Source: Yeosuana marina
GTDB taxonomy: Bacteria; Bacteroidota; Bacteroidia; Flavobacteriales; Flavobacteriaceae
Length of the DNA stretch: 64,000 nucleotides
Assembly (NCBI RefSeq): GCF_011762485.1
Contig: NZ_JAAKGI010000002.1
Coordinates: 248,001-312,000, forward strand
Direction: 5' to 3'
Under the pieces are notes generated by a model. It was not told the DNA's origin, did not search any database, and saw nothing but the letters and a program-made list of their open reading frames with translations. The position numbers and the translations under genes are program-made. This document shows, piece by piece, positions 1 through 8,457 of this stretch; positions within the stretch are counted from its first letter, which is position 1; each line of letters opens with the position of its first letter.

Positions 1-1
1 C

Positions 2-46
2 CTGTCATCCGAAAGAATAAAAGGGGAATTGGAGCACGAAGATTAG
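2..46 (+). CDS. 3' end of an upstream gene, possibly an RND efflux adaptor (partial)
   Basis: The first bases hold a short open frame that ends at a TAG. The tail ends with residues LEHED, after a Ser- and Lys-containing stretch. In Bacteroidota the PII-like protein that follows is usually encoded beside a heavy-metal RND pump, whose adaptor subunits often end in a His/Glu-rich tail. This is therefore inferred to be the last 14 codons of such an adaptor. Only the stop and a compatible tail are visible. Another frame ends at TAA a few bases later and cannot be excluded. Confidence 0.25.
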   Translation: MSSERIKGELEHED

Positions 47-147
47 ATTAAAAATGTAAACAAAGATTTTGATTCCGGGTTTGTTCTTGGTCTTAATTAG
101 TTAAAAATTATAGACAAACTCGGTTCAAAATCATAAAATATTAAAAT

Positions 148-486
148 ATGAAAGAAATAAAAGCATTTGTAAAACCGAACAGGATACATGAAATAATTGA
201 AGCGTTGACCGATAATGGGTTTAAAAGCATGACCCTTTCACAAGCTGAGGGCACTGGGGCATTTAAGGCAAAAGGAGCAAGGCCTTCCCTTGATTTCCAT
301 GTAACGGACAGTCCTGTGGTTAAAATAGAATTGGTTTGCCAAAATGAAGAGGCACAAGCAGCTATTGATATAATTTTGGCACATGGTAGGACAGAAGAAC
401 CGGGAGATGGCATTATTTATTTGTCAAACATAGAGGACGCCTTTCAAATTAAAACAGGGGAATCCTTAAAAAGCCATAATTTGTAG
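148..486 (+). CDS. PII-like signalling protein, PII-NG type linked to metal efflux
   Basis: A 112-residue protein with the PII fold. The N-terminus starts MKEIKAFVKP, and the C-terminal motif GDGIIYLSNIEDAFQIKTGE matches the PII GDGKIF..D/E..IRIRTGE block. The T-loop is short: the usual YRGAEY uridylylation motif is replaced by GTGAFKAKGARPSLDF, so control by uridylylation is unlikely. PII proteins of this kind (PII-NG) are known to be encoded with CusABC/CzcABC-type metal pumps rather than ammonium transporters. Here a Fur-family gene starts four bases after the stop and a P1B ATPase follows, which fits metal-linked signalling. The ligand is unknown. Confidence 0.85.
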   Translation: MKEIKAFVKPNRIHEIIEALTDNGFKSMTLSQAEGTGAFKAKGARPSLDFHVTDSPVVKIELVCQNEEAQAAIDIILAHGRTEEPGDGIIYLSNIEDAFQIKTGESLKSHNL

Positions 487-490
487 TGCA

Positions 491-907
491 ATGGACGTAT
501 TGGAGAAAATAATGGAGAACAGTAATGTAAAACCAACGGCCATGCGTTTGTTGGTTCTACAGTACCTTTTGAACAAGAAAGTGGCTGTCAGTTTGACAAA
601 TATTGAAGATTATTTTGATAATTCCGATAGGACTACATTGTACCGTACCTTAAAGACCTTTGTTGAAAACCGCATTGCACATCAAATTGATGATGGTACA
701 GGTGTAACCAAATATGCATTGTGTGAAGAGCACTGTAATTGTGAGATAGATACAGACCTGCACTTGCATTTTCACTGCAACAATTGCAATGAAACCATTT
801 GTTTGACCGAGCATAAAATACCACACATCAGCTTACCGGAAGGCTACGTGGCAGAAAATGTAAACTTGGTTGTAAAAGGTGTTTGTGATAAATGCAGTGG
901 GCAATAA
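491..907 (+). CDS. Fur-family metalloregulator, Zur-like
   Basis: A 138-residue Fur-family repressor. The N-terminal winged helix covers roughly residues 10-75, with the recognition segment DRTTLYRTLKTF at about 46-57. The dimerisation half carries a His/Asp/Cys-rich metal region (DLHLHFHC) and two CxxC pairs, CNNC at 96-99 and CDKC at 132-135, which form the structural zinc site of Fur/Zur proteins. It lies four bases after the PII-like gene and about 55 bases before a zinc/cadmium-type ATPase, so it most likely controls this metal-efflux operon. Zinc as co-repressor is inferred from the neighbours; iron or peroxide sensing is less likely. Confidence 0.85.
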   Translation: MDVLEKIMENSNVKPTAMRLLVLQYLLNKKVAVSLTNIEDYFDNSDRTTLYRTLKTFVENRIAHQIDDGTGVTKYALCEEHCNCEIDTDLHLHFHCNNCNETICLTEHKIPHISLPEGYVAENVNLVVKGVCDKCSGQ

Positions 908-962
908 TGCACTTCCATTGCACTGTATTTATGGTCATATTTGTTATTATTAATTTAGAACA

Positions 963-2897
963 ATGAAAAAAAAGAAAGTTAATTTAAGAGATTTAAAACC
1001 AGATTCGGAAGAAAGACATAATCACGATAAAACATCCAATAATTTCAAGGCATATATTCCAGCAATTATAAGTTTTGCAATGCTTATCATTGGGATAGTA
1101 TTAGATTATGTTGATACATCTTTTTTTAGAGATTGGATACGAATTATTTGGTATGGCATAGCGTATTTACCCGTTGGATTTCCAGTAGTAAAAGAAGGTT
1201 GGGAAAGTATTAAAAAAGGTGATGTATTTACGGAGTTTTTTTTAATGTCCATAGCTACCATTGGTGCGTTTGCAATTGGCCAATATCCCGAAGGTGTCGC
1301 TGTAATGCTTTTCTATGCAGTTGGTGAACTATTCCAAAACGCAGCGGTTAAAAGAGCAAAAGGAAATATTAAAGCATTGTTGGATGTTAGGCCAAAAGAA
1401 GCTAATGTGTTTCGTGATGGTGATTATAGAAGTATTTCACCGGAAGAAGTAAACATTGGAGAGAAAATACAGATTCGGGTAGGTGAAAAAATTCCGTTGG
1501 ATGGTATTTTATTATCTGAAAAAGCATCATTAAACACAGCAGCTTTAACAGGAGAAAGCAAACCCGATTCGGTAATTAAAGACGCCAAAGTGTATGCAGG
1601 AAGTATCAATTTAGAAAGTGTTATTGAGGTTGAAGTCACCAGTAAGTTTGAAGATAGCTCTATTGCCAGAATTTTGGAAATGGTTCAAAACGCTACGGCA
1701 CGTAAATCAAAAACGGAATTATTTATCAGACAGTTTGCACGCGTCTATACACCAATTGTTGTGTTTTTAGCTATTGGTGTTACATTTATTCCTTACCTTT
1801 TTGTAGATGATTATGTCTTTAGAGATTGGTTATACAGAGCCTTAATTTTCTTGGTAATTTCTTGCCCATGTGCGTTAGTAATTTCTATTCCATTAGGTTA
1901 TTTTGGTGGATTGGGAGCAGCTTCAAAGAATGGTATTTTGTTTAAAGGTGCTTCCTTTTTAGATGCCATGGCCAAAATTAATCTGTTGGTAATGGACAAA
2001 ACAGGTACGGTTACCAAGGGTGTTTTCAAAATCAAGGAAATTAAAGCCATCAATTGGAATGAAAAAGAATTTATGAAATACTTAATGGCTATGGAAGCGC
2101 AATCTACACATCCTATTGCAAAAGCCATTATGGAGTATAAAGAAAATAGCAAAGATTTTGAAGCGGAAAAAGTTTCAGAAATTGCAGGTAAAGGCTTAAA
2201 AGGCAATGTAAATGGGAAGACTGTTTTAGTGGGTAATAAAGCTTTAATGCTTGCAAATAATATTAAGTTTCCAAAGGAAACAGAATCTATTGTAGAATCC
2301 ATTGTATTGGTAGCAATCGATAATGATTTTGCTGGTTATGTAGTGATTGCTGACGAATTGAAAGAAGATGCTAAACTCACTATTACAGCATTGCGCAAAG
2401 TCGGCATCAAAAACATAATGATGCTTTCAGGTGATAAAGATTCCATTACGCAACAAATAGCTTCTGGGTTAGGCATCGAAAAAGCCAAAGGAGGTTTGTT
2501 ACCAGAAGACAAATTAAATGAAGTTGAAACCTTAAAGAAAAACCCACAGAACAAGGTAGCGTTTATAGGTGATGGTATCAATGACGCTCCAGTTTTAGCA
2601 GCAAGTAACGTTGGTATTGCAATGGGTGGTTTAGGAAGTGATGTGGCCATTGAAACAGCAGATGTCATCATCCAAACTGACCAACCTTCAAAAATTGTTA
2701 CAGCCATAAAAATTAGCCGCTCCACCCGAAAAATTGTATGGCAGAATATTATATTGGCTTTTGGGGTTAAATTAGTTGTCTTGATTTTAGGTGCAGGAGG
2801 TTTAGCGACCATGTGGGAAGCTGTTTTTGCAGATGTAGGTGTGGCATTATTAGCAATTTTAAATGCAGTTAGATTGCAGAAGATGAAATGGGAATAA
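963..2897 (+). CDS. Heavy-metal P1B-type ATPase, Zn/Cd/Pb exporter type
   Basis: A 644-residue P-type ATPase that pumps metal cations out of the cytoplasm. Visible in order: membrane helices, the actuator-domain TGES (ALTGES), the transmembrane metal motif CPC (ISCPCALVIS, about residue 300), the phosphorylation site DKTGT (about 345), the HP motif of P1B enzymes (THPIA), and the hinge GDGINDAP (about 537). The last helices carry a Lys (GVKLVVL) and an Asp (FADVG), the pattern of ZntA-type P1B-2 pumps. There is no N-terminal HMA domain, only a charged start with HNHDK. The Zur-like gene upstream supports Zn/Cd/Pb rather than Cu. Confidence 0.92.
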   Translation: MKKKKVNLRDLKPDSEERHNHDKTSNNFKAYIPAIISFAMLIIGIVLDYVDTSFFRDWIRIIWYGIAYLPVGFPVVKEGWESIKKGDVFTEFFLMSIATIGAFAIGQYPEGVAVMLFYAVGELFQNAAVKRAKGNIKALLDVRPKEANVFRDGDYRSISPEEVNIGEKIQIRVGEKIPLDGILLSEKASLNTAALTGESKPDSVIKDAKVYAGSINLESVIEVEVTSKFEDSSIARILEMVQNATARKSKTELFIRQFARVYTPIVVFLAIGVTFIPYLFVDDYVFRDWLYRALIFLVISCPCALVISIPLGYFGGLGAASKNGILFKGASFLDAMAKINLLVMDKTGTVTKGVFKIKEIKAINWNEKEFMKYLMAMEAQSTHPIAKAIMEYKENSKDFEAEKVSEIAGKGLKGNVNGKTVLVGNKALMLANNIKFPKETESIVESIVLVAIDNDFAGYVVIADELKEDAKLTITALRKVGIKNIMMLSGDKDSITQQIASGLGIEKAKGGLLPEDKLNEVETLKKNPQNKVAFIGDGINDAPVLAASNVGIAMGGLGSDVAIETADVIIQTDQPSKIVTAIKISRSTRKIVWQNIILAFGVKLVVLILGAGGLATMWEAVFADVGVALLAILNAVRLQKMKWE

Positions 2898-3082
2898 TGA
2901 AAATATTGACCCAAAGCTGCAGAAATTGAATGGGTTCCAAAGTTTAAAAACCAACTAAAAATAACATAAAAATAAAGATAATGTGTAAGGTGTCCCATGA
3001 ATCTTTAAAATTATTATTAAGAATTATCCTAAATAATTTGGAGTATTGAAATTGCCCGAATATTGGATAGGTCGGACAAGGA

Positions 3083-3172
3083 GAGCCACATTCAGCGGAT
3101 AAAAGTGAGCATAGCAATAATTATTGCAAATCCTTTTAAATGCTTAGATTGAAAAGAGTTTTTATGTGGCTC
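3083..3172. repeat. Nested inverted repeats between convergent genes
   Basis: The 318-base gap between the ATPase stop and the ArsG-like stop holds no gene. It contains a 9-base inverted repeat, GAGCCACAT at 3083-3091 and ATGTGGCTC at 3164-3172. Inside are AGCAT/ATGCT arms near 3108-3112 and 3140-3144, and a perfect 14-base palindrome GCAATAATTATTGC at 3114-3127. Because the flanking genes converge, this may be a bidirectional termination structure. A small RNA or operator is also possible. Confidence 0.5.
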
Positions 3173-3215
3173 AAAAAATTCCGTTTTCAGTGGTTCACTT
3201 TAACCGTTTTTTTCA

Positions 3216-3926
3216 CTATTCCAGTATTCCTGTGAAAATGAAAACATAATACAATCCCGTCAATATGAAAACGACACCTGCGACTGTTCGCATTACCTTT
3301 TCAATTTTAGTGATTCTGTTATAAAACACACCAACTTTACCAGCTGTAAAAGCTAATAAATAAGTAAAAAGAATTACGGGCAAGCCTGTTCCTAATGCAA
3401 ATACAATAGGCAAGTAAAGTCCATCTGCTGATGCAATTGTCATAGGAATCAACATTCCAAAAAACAATGCTCCACTATAAGGACAAAACGCCAAAGCAAA
3501 AACTACACCTATCAAAAAAGATCCTAAAAGCCCTTTGTCCTTAAATTTTTCAGATAGTTTTTCTTGAAAATTCAATTTTCCTAAAAAATTGAGCTTGATA
3601 ATATTTAGCATAATCAGCCCAATGATTATTAATAAAGGTCCTAAATACTTTTCTCCGTTTTGGTTGAAAAATCGGGCAATATGGAACTTACTTGCACCAA
3701 AGTATAATATCAAGCCAATTGCAGTATAACTGAACCCTCTTCCTAAAGAATATAATATTCCGCTTAAAAACACTTTTCGTTTACTGGAAATATTTTTAGA
3801 AATAAAAGCGGTTGCAGTTATATTGGTCGCCAAAGGACACGGACTAATGGCTGTCATTAGTCCGAGAATAAATGCTGATAATATTGGGATATTGTAGTTC
3901 TCTAAAAGAGATTGTAAAATATCCAT
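3216..3926 (-). CDS. arsG: ArsG-family efflux permease (DsbD/CcdA-like membrane protein)
   Basis: A 236-residue polytopic membrane protein of the CcdA/DsbD-beta superfamily, with about six to seven helices. Two conserved cysteines sit in membrane segments: SPCPLATN near residue 30 and AFCPYSG near 150. The close match in size, and the ArsF-like thioredoxin protein encoded one base upstream, point to the ArsG family described with nitroaromatic arsenical resistance (arsEFG), where it is thought to export aminobenzyl arsenicals. An alternative is a thiol-electron transporter feeding the extracytoplasmic ArsF-like protein. It is the last gene of the arsR-led operon. Family assignment is fairly sure; substrate is inferred. 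Confidence 0.75.
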   Translation of the reverse strand: MDILQSLLENYNIPILSAFILGLMTAISPCPLATNITATAFISKNISSKRKVFLSGILYSLGRGFSYTAIGLILYFGASKFHIARFFNQNGEKYLGPLLIIIGLIMLNIIKLNFLGKLNFQEKLSEKFKDKGLLGSFLIGVVFALAFCPYSGALFFGMLIPMTIASADGLYLPIVFALGTGLPVILFTYLLAFTAGKVGVFYNRITKIEKVMRTVAGVVFILTGLYYVFIFTGILE

Positions 3927-4364
3927 TTAGAATGTTTTTAATTCTGTATCGATTTTAGCTTTTAGTTCTTTAGAAAAGGCCTCTTGGTCATTTCCATTCA
4001 TAAAGGCAAAATCGGTTAAATTTATTTGGGTTTCCTTTCCGTTTTTTATCACGTTCAAAAATAGGGATGTTCCAGATGCCTCGAATTTTTCAGCAATTTT
4101 TTCATTTTCCTTTTTATCTACATTGATAACTTGAAATGTAATTTTATCATCTTTCAGTTCCTTTGCAAAATAAGTGTTCAACGTGTATTTAGTATTTGCT
4201 TCAATCGCATTGCACGTCATACATCTGTGTGTTGAGTGAAAATCAAGAATTTCTATTTTTGAAATTGATTTATTTAATGAAGTTGTTTTGTTTTTATCTT
4301 GACCGTTGCAAGATGTAAATATTAGACTAATTGCTAAAATTGATAAAAATTTGATTGTTTTCAT
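3927..4364 (-). CDS. arsF: ArsF-family thioredoxin-like lipoprotein
   Basis: A 145-residue predicted lipoprotein: signal peptide with lipobox ending at Cys19 (IFTSC), then a thioredoxin-like domain. The redox motif CMTC is at residues 48-51 in the context HSTHRCMTCNAIE, characteristic of the ArsF family (nitrophenyl compound nitroreductase subunit of arsEFG systems). It probably works outside the inner membrane as a thiol donor or reductase, together with the membrane protein encoded immediately downstream. The coding regions are only one base apart, so the two genes are translationally tight. The reaction on arsenicals is known for relatives and inferred here. Confidence 0.75.
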   Translation of the reverse strand: MKTIKFLSILAISLIFTSCNGQDKNKTTSLNKSISKIEILDFHSTHRCMTCNAIEANTKYTLNTYFAKELKDDKITFQVINVDKKENEKIAEKFEASGTSLFLNVIKNGKETQINLTDFAFMNGNDQEAFSKELKAKIDTELKTF

Positions 4365-4375
4365 TATTATTTGTT

Positions 4376-5092
4376 TTATTGATTACAATTTGATTTATTT
4401 TTATTGAGAATATCTGTTTTGATGTAATCATTTTCCAAAACAGGATTCCATTTAAAGTCAGTAATTTCGGTTACAGAGAAATTTTCTTTTGGATTAGTGG
4501 AAAGTAATTTTTTAGAAAAATTTTCTTCCATTGTTTTGAGTTTATCTAATTCGCAAGCTGGTAAAGTTCCTGCGTCTGCTTTTTCACCTAAATTGTTAAT
4601 GATTTGTGGTTTCACACCTTTATTCATAGCAACTTTTACTGATTTTAAATTATCTTTTCGTTGAATGATGTAAAATCCGTTTTCAATAGTATTATCAACA
4701 TAAAAGGAATTAAATTGATATCGACCTCCAGTAATGTAAATAGCAGCGTCGGTTAAGCAAGGTGAAGCTTTACTTGCAATTCTAGTATTCGTTCTATCTA
4801 CAATTCCATTAGGATAAAGGACACTTAGTCCTTCTTGTAGCCCTAAAAAACCAACGACCAAACCATCACATAAATGCCCGTGAAATTTTTCTAAATCTTC
4901 TAAATTCAATTCATGTTCTAATCCTAACCTACCTTTCGAAAAATGAGTATCTATCACTTTTATAGTAGGTTCAGTACTCTCTTTTACTGCTTCTGTTTTG
5001 CTATTGTTTTCCATTTTGTTTTCGTTTTTAGATGCTTTGTTGCAGGCTGTAAAAACAATAACAAATGAGATTGTAAAAATTAAAATCCTCAT
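4376..5092 (-). CDS. FmdE-domain lipoprotein in the arsenical operon
   Basis: A 238-residue predicted lipoprotein (lipobox FTAC at the end of a 17-residue signal). The central part matches the FmdE family: HGHLCDG at about 70-76 and SPCLTDAAIYITGGR at about 110-124, with Cys/His residues that bind a metal or cofactor. FmdE-domain proteins are named after formylmethanofuran dehydrogenase subunit E, but most bacterial ones do not act in methanogenesis. Its place directly before arsF and arsG suggests it is the partner enzyme of this redox and export system, filling the role called ArsE elsewhere. That role is inference. It overlaps the OsmC gene by 4 bases. Confidence 0.65.
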   Translation of the reverse strand: MRILIFTISFVIVFTACNKASKNENKMENNSKTEAVKESTEPTIKVIDTHFSKGRLGLEHELNLEDLEKFHGHLCDGLVVGFLGLQEGLSVLYPNGIVDRTNTRIASKASPCLTDAAIYITGGRYQFNSFYVDNTIENGFYIIQRKDNLKSVKVAMNKGVKPQIINNLGEKADAGTLPACELDKLKTMEENFSKKLLSTNPKENFSVTEITDFKWNPVLENDYIKTDILNKNKSNCNQ

Positions 5093-5508
5093 CCATTTTT
5101 AGTTTGTGTTAAAAATTCAATGGTTCCATTTAATTCAGCAACCTTAGCCAAGGTGTTGGTAATAGTCCCGAATTTTAGAATGTTTTTATGTAATAGATGC
5201 AGTTTTTTTTCATCCATATCTGTTTCAATTTGAAGCGTATAATCAATTTTAGACATAAATGGCGGGCTGTCATTTCTAAAACCTTTTATATCTACTTTAG
5301 CTTGCGCATAATTGAATTTTAATATCTCGGAAAATCGCTCTACGTTTTTCAACATACAAGCTGCTAAAGAAGTGAGTAAAAGCTCTGCCGGATTTGGAAG
5401 ATTTTCTTTTCTTCCTGCCGAAGCATCAAAATGAACAATTCCATTATTTGCTCTTGCAGTGGCTTCACCTCCTGCTTTGCTTGTAGCAGTTATTTTGTAT
5501 TCTAACAT
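5089..5508 (-). CDS. OsmC family protein
   Basis: A 139-residue protein if started at MLEYKITATS. The longer reading frame back to 5556 would run into the end of the CDF gene, and 139 residues is the normal OsmC length. The family signature is visible: residues NPAELLLTSLAACML with the peroxidatic-type cysteine, and an earlier FDASAGRKENLPNP. OsmC/Ohr proteins reduce organic peroxides using cysteines. Only one clear conserved cysteine is seen near the centre, so classical thiol peroxidase activity is uncertain. It probably protects against peroxides or reactive thiols formed during metalloid stress. Confidence 0.8.
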   Translation of the reverse strand: MLEYKITATSKAGGEATARANNGIVHFDASAGRKENLPNPAELLLTSLAACMLKNVERFSEILKFNYAQAKVDIKGFRNDSPPFMSKIDYTLQIETDMDEKKLHLLHKNILKFGTITNTLAKVAELNGTIEFLTQTKNG

Positions 5509-5524
5509 AATTTTATTTTGAAAT

Positions 5525-6415
5525 TTATCCATTGCAATTTTCTGTATTGATTTCAAACTCTAAGGTGCTATGCAAAATGTTATGCTCTTCTAATTCTTTT
5601 TTTATTTTTTCTTTAATGCTAGGAATATTTTCTAAATCATCAATTTTAACGTGACACGTTAAGCCATTTTCGTTGGTGCTAATGCTCCAAATATGGATAT
5701 GGTGAATTTCTTTTACTCCTTTTATTTCTAACAAATGATGCGTAATTTCATCTGTATCGATATTAGAAGGAACACCATCGAGAATACCAATGATACTGTC
5801 TTTAAACAAACTCCAAGTAGAAAATAAGATAACACCCGCAACTATTACAGCAACAATGCCATCTACAAAATACCAATCGGTGTATTTAATAATTAAACCT
5901 GCAATTACAACACCTAAAGACACCAAGGCATCTGCCATTAGATGCCAATAAGCCGCTTTGATATTTAAATCGGCATCTTTTTTATTGCGAAACAAAAGTG
6001 CAGATGCAAAATTAATTACGATACCAATAGCTGCTACAATCATTATTATAGTTCCACTAGTGGGTACAGGATGTAAAATGTGCTGAATTCCTTCCCAAGC
6101 TATTGCTCCAATAGCAAATGCTAATAAAATTGAATTGATAAATGATGCTAAAACAGAACCTTTTCTAAACCCATAAGTAAAGGTGTTATTTGCCTTTACC
6201 TTTAATAATCGGAATGCTAAAAAAGCCAATAATAAACCAGAAATATCCCCAATATTATGAACAGCATCAGACAGTAAGGCTGTTGAGTTTTCTTTCCAAC
6301 CATATATTAATTCAACAACGACATAAATTGAATTTAAACCTATTCCAATAATAAAAGAACGATTTATATCATTTGAAGTTAAATTTGGTTTAGTATGGGT
6401 ATGGGTATGCGACAT
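5525..6415 (-). CDS. Cation diffusion facilitator (CzcD-like) transporter
   Basis: A 296-residue CDF protein with six predicted helices, a His-rich start (HTHTHT), the helix-2 motif LLSDAVHNIGD (zinc-site Asp and His), and helix-5 HLMADALVSLG. A C-terminal cytoplasmic metal-sensing domain of about 80 residues contains HHIHIWSI. CDF proteins exchange divalent cations, mainly Zn, Cd or Co, for protons. Within an arsR-led operon it adds divalent-metal resistance to a mostly metalloid-directed set. The next gene, OsmC, starts 17 bases downstream. Confidence in the family is high; the metal is inferred. Confidence 0.92.
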   Translation of the reverse strand: MSHTHTHTKPNLTSNDINRSFIIGIGLNSIYVVVELIYGWKENSTALLSDAVHNIGDISGLLLAFLAFRLLKVKANNTFTYGFRKGSVLASFINSILLAFAIGAIAWEGIQHILHPVPTSGTIIMIVAAIGIVINFASALLFRNKKDADLNIKAAYWHLMADALVSLGVVIAGLIIKYTDWYFVDGIVAVIVAGVILFSTWSLFKDSIIGILDGVPSNIDTDEITHHLLEIKGVKEIHHIHIWSISTNENGLTCHVKIDDLENIPSIKEKIKKELEEHNILHSTLEFEINTENCNG

Positions 6416-6442
6416 TTTGAATCCTTAAGGTTTGTCTGTGTT

Positions 6443-6811
6443 TTAGTTTTTTAAATGTTCAAATACAATTTCAGCATTGCCTACAACTCTTGTAGCCTCT
6501 GCATAACGTGCAATTTTAAAAGCTTCCAAAATTTTGTCTTTGGAAATATTTTGCATTTTAGCTTTGTTCATCATCGCTTCAATACAGGCTTTGCTACCTG
6601 TGGCTAATGCAATTCCCAAGTAGATTAATGTTCTTGTTTCAGCTTCTAAAGCTCCGTTTTGAGGTAAAGCAAACGCACTACTATGAGCGTGTTCTTCTAC
6701 CAATTCCGGAAAAATTTCTCCAGCTAACTCTATTGCTCTTGGTAGTTTACCATTCATAGCACCTTTCATCATAGAAAGGATTTGTTCTGTTGTTGGTTTT
6801 TTTGTTTCCAT
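6443..6811 (-). CDS. Carboxymuconolactone decarboxylase-family (AhpD-like) protein
   Basis: A 122-residue all-helical CMD/AhpD-fold protein. The central helix reads ATGSKACIEAMMNKAKM. True AhpD-type disulfide reductases carry CxxC plus a downstream His at this position; here only a single Cys remains, so AhpD peroxiredoxin-reductase chemistry is unlikely. Similar single-Cys CMD proteins are common beside ArsP-type permeases in Bacteroidota, which matches the permease gene just upstream. The function is unknown; a redox or metalloid-thiol role is a guess. Confidence 0.75.
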   Translation of the reverse strand: METKKPTTEQILSMMKGAMNGKLPRAIELAGEIFPELVEEHAHSSAFALPQNGALEAETRTLIYLGIALATGSKACIEAMMNKAKMQNISKDKILEAFKIARYAEATRVVGNAEIVFEHLKN

Positions 6812-6831
6812 TATTTTTTGTTTTAAAATGT

Positions 6832-7809
6832 TTATAATATGATGTTAAATATATACCCCGAAATGATAATGCATAGCGTTACCACACCAAAGAAAATACC
6901 TATTAATTTAAAGGTCATTACTTTTTTAAGTAACATTGCTTCAGGTAATGATAAGCCAACAACACCCATCATAAATGCAATAGCAGTTCCTATAGGAATT
7001 CCTTTTGAAACCAATACCTGAACTACTGGTAAAATACCCGATGCATTCATATACATTGGTACAGCCATAATTGTTGCTAATGGTACAGCAAATAAATTGT
7101 CTTTGCTCATATATTTTTCAAAGAAACCATCAGGTATATAGCCGTGCATTAAACCACCTATTGCGATACCAACGACTACATAGGGTAAAACTCCTTTTAA
7201 AATATCTTTAACTTCTGTCCAAATTATTGGTAAGCGTTTTAAAAACGGTGTTTTTTCTGCTTTAAAAATATCCTCTTCTCTTTGTGCAGTTTCCAATACT
7301 TGTTTTACCCAAGGTGTTAAAAAGCGTTCTAATTTAAATCGACTTAAAATAAGTCCAGATACAACACCTAATAGAATGCCACTTAGTATATATATAACTG
7401 TAATTCTGACGCCAAAAAGCCCTAGAAATAATCCAATTGCCACTTCATTAACCAGTGGAGAGGTAATTAAAAATGCAAATGTTACACCTAAAGGAATTCC
7501 CCCTCTAACGAATCCAATAAATAAAGGTACTGATGAACAAGAGCAAAACGGAGTAACCACCCCAAATAAGCTTGCCATAAGGTATTCTAAACCATATAGT
7601 TTATTTCTTGAAAGGTAATTTCTTACTTTATCTATTGGGAAATAACTATTTACAATTCCCATTAAGGAAATAATAACAACTAATAGTAAAGTAATCTTAA
7701 TTGTATCGTAAATAAAAAAGTTTAAAGCTTCAGCTAAGTGTGCTCCTTTGGTCATTCCAAAGGTGTCAAAGACTAGCCATTCAGCAAAATTTTCAATCCA
7801 ATCAAACAT
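6832..7809 (-). CDS. ArsP/DUF318-family permease
   Basis: A 325-residue polytopic permease of the PF03773 (DUF318/YraQ/ArsP) family. The signature PFCSCSSVPLFIGF lies at about residues 87-100, followed by GVTFAFLITSPLVNE, and a second related half occurs later (MAVPMYMNASGILPV). ArsP members export trivalent organoarsenicals using membrane cysteines. Others of this family move Cu/Zn or unknown substrates. The arsR-led context favours an organoarsenical or metalloid substrate. It is 14 bases after the rhodanese gene in the same operon. Confidence 0.8.
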   Translation of the reverse strand: MFDWIENFAEWLVFDTFGMTKGAHLAEALNFFIYDTIKITLLLVVIISLMGIVNSYFPIDKVRNYLSRNKLYGLEYLMASLFGVVTPFCSCSSVPLFIGFVRGGIPLGVTFAFLITSPLVNEVAIGLFLGLFGVRITVIYILSGILLGVVSGLILSRFKLERFLTPWVKQVLETAQREEDIFKAEKTPFLKRLPIIWTEVKDILKGVLPYVVVGIAIGGLMHGYIPDGFFEKYMSKDNLFAVPLATIMAVPMYMNASGILPVVQVLVSKGIPIGTAIAFMMGVVGLSLPEAMLLKKVMTFKLIGIFFGVVTLCIIISGYIFNIIL

Positions 7810-7823
7810 TGTTTAAATTTTTA

Positions 7824-8201
7824 TTAGCAACAATTAGAAGATGAACAATCACAACTAGATTGTGATAATAAAGATTTTACATCTCCTTTAGTAGGAAATT
7901 TTTTAGAAGCCCATTTTATAATACCACCATCCATATTGAACACGTTTTGATAACCATTATTCATTAGAAAATAAGTGGTTTTCAAGCTTCTTTCTCCGCT
8001 TAAACAAACCATCACAATTTCTTTATCTTTTGGAAGTTCACTAAGTCTGTCTTCTAATTCATTTATAGGAATATTAATATAATTTGGCACGTCAAAAGTA
8101 ACATTTGCCACCTCATCTGCTTTCCTTACATCCACAATTAATGCACCATTACTTACTTTGCCCATCGTTGTTGTTGGGCATATCTGTTTTGCTTTTTCCA
8201 T
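7824..8201 (-). CDS. Rhodanese-domain protein with Cys-rich tail
   Basis: A 125-residue single rhodanese domain. The active-site loop CLSGERS has its catalytic Cys at residue 66, preceded by LIVDVRKADE, the usual start of the fold. The C-terminus adds a Cys-rich tail (CDCSSSNCC), a pattern often seen on proteins that handle arsenite, copper or other soft metals. Rhodaneses transfer sulfur or handle persulfides. In this operon it may supply sulfane sulfur or pass metalloid to the thioredoxin-like protein or the permease. The role is inferred. Confidence 0.85.
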   Translation of the reverse strand: MEKAKQICPTTTMGKVSNGALIVDVRKADEVANVTFDVPNYINIPINELEDRLSELPKDKEIVMVCLSGERSLKTTYFLMNNGYQNVFNMDGGIIKWASKKFPTKGDVKSLLSQSSCDCSSSNCC

Positions 8202-8205
8202 AATT

Positions 8206-8439
8206 CTATTTTAATAGTTCTAATACTTCTTTTGGAGAGGGAACACGTCCTTTTATTTTAATCTGTTCATCAATTACCAATACTGGAGTTGAAAGCACGT
8301 TGTATTTCATAATTTCCATTATATCCTCAACTTTTTCAATAGTAGCATCAATATTATTTTCTTTCACTACATCTTGAACAATTCCGGTCATTGTTTTGCA
8401 TTTTGGACATCCTGTTCCCAATATTTTGATAGTTTTCAT
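8206..8439 (-). CDS. Small thioredoxin-like redox protein (MTH895 type)
   Basis: A 77-residue protein of the redox-active disulfide protein 2 / MTH895 family. It begins MKTIKILGTGCPKC, with the redox pair CPKC at residues 11-14, and carries the cis-Pro-containing segment NVLSTPVLVIDE. These short thioredoxin-fold proteins recur beside ArsR and permeases in arsenic loci, where they likely reduce thiols or carry metalloid. The next gene (rhodanese) begins 4 bases downstream, so the two are probably co-translated. Confidence 0.88.
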   Translation of the reverse strand: MKTIKILGTGCPKCKTMTGIVQDVVKENNIDATIEKVEDIMEIMKYNVLSTPVLVIDEQIKIKGRVPSPKEVLELLK

Positions 8440-8457
8440 CTTCTGTTTTTTTTAAAA

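Noticed and set aside
2336-2998. Long minus-strand frame opposite the P1B ATPase
   Set aside because: It is antisense to a strongly conserved gene and has no domain; shadow of the ATPase frame.
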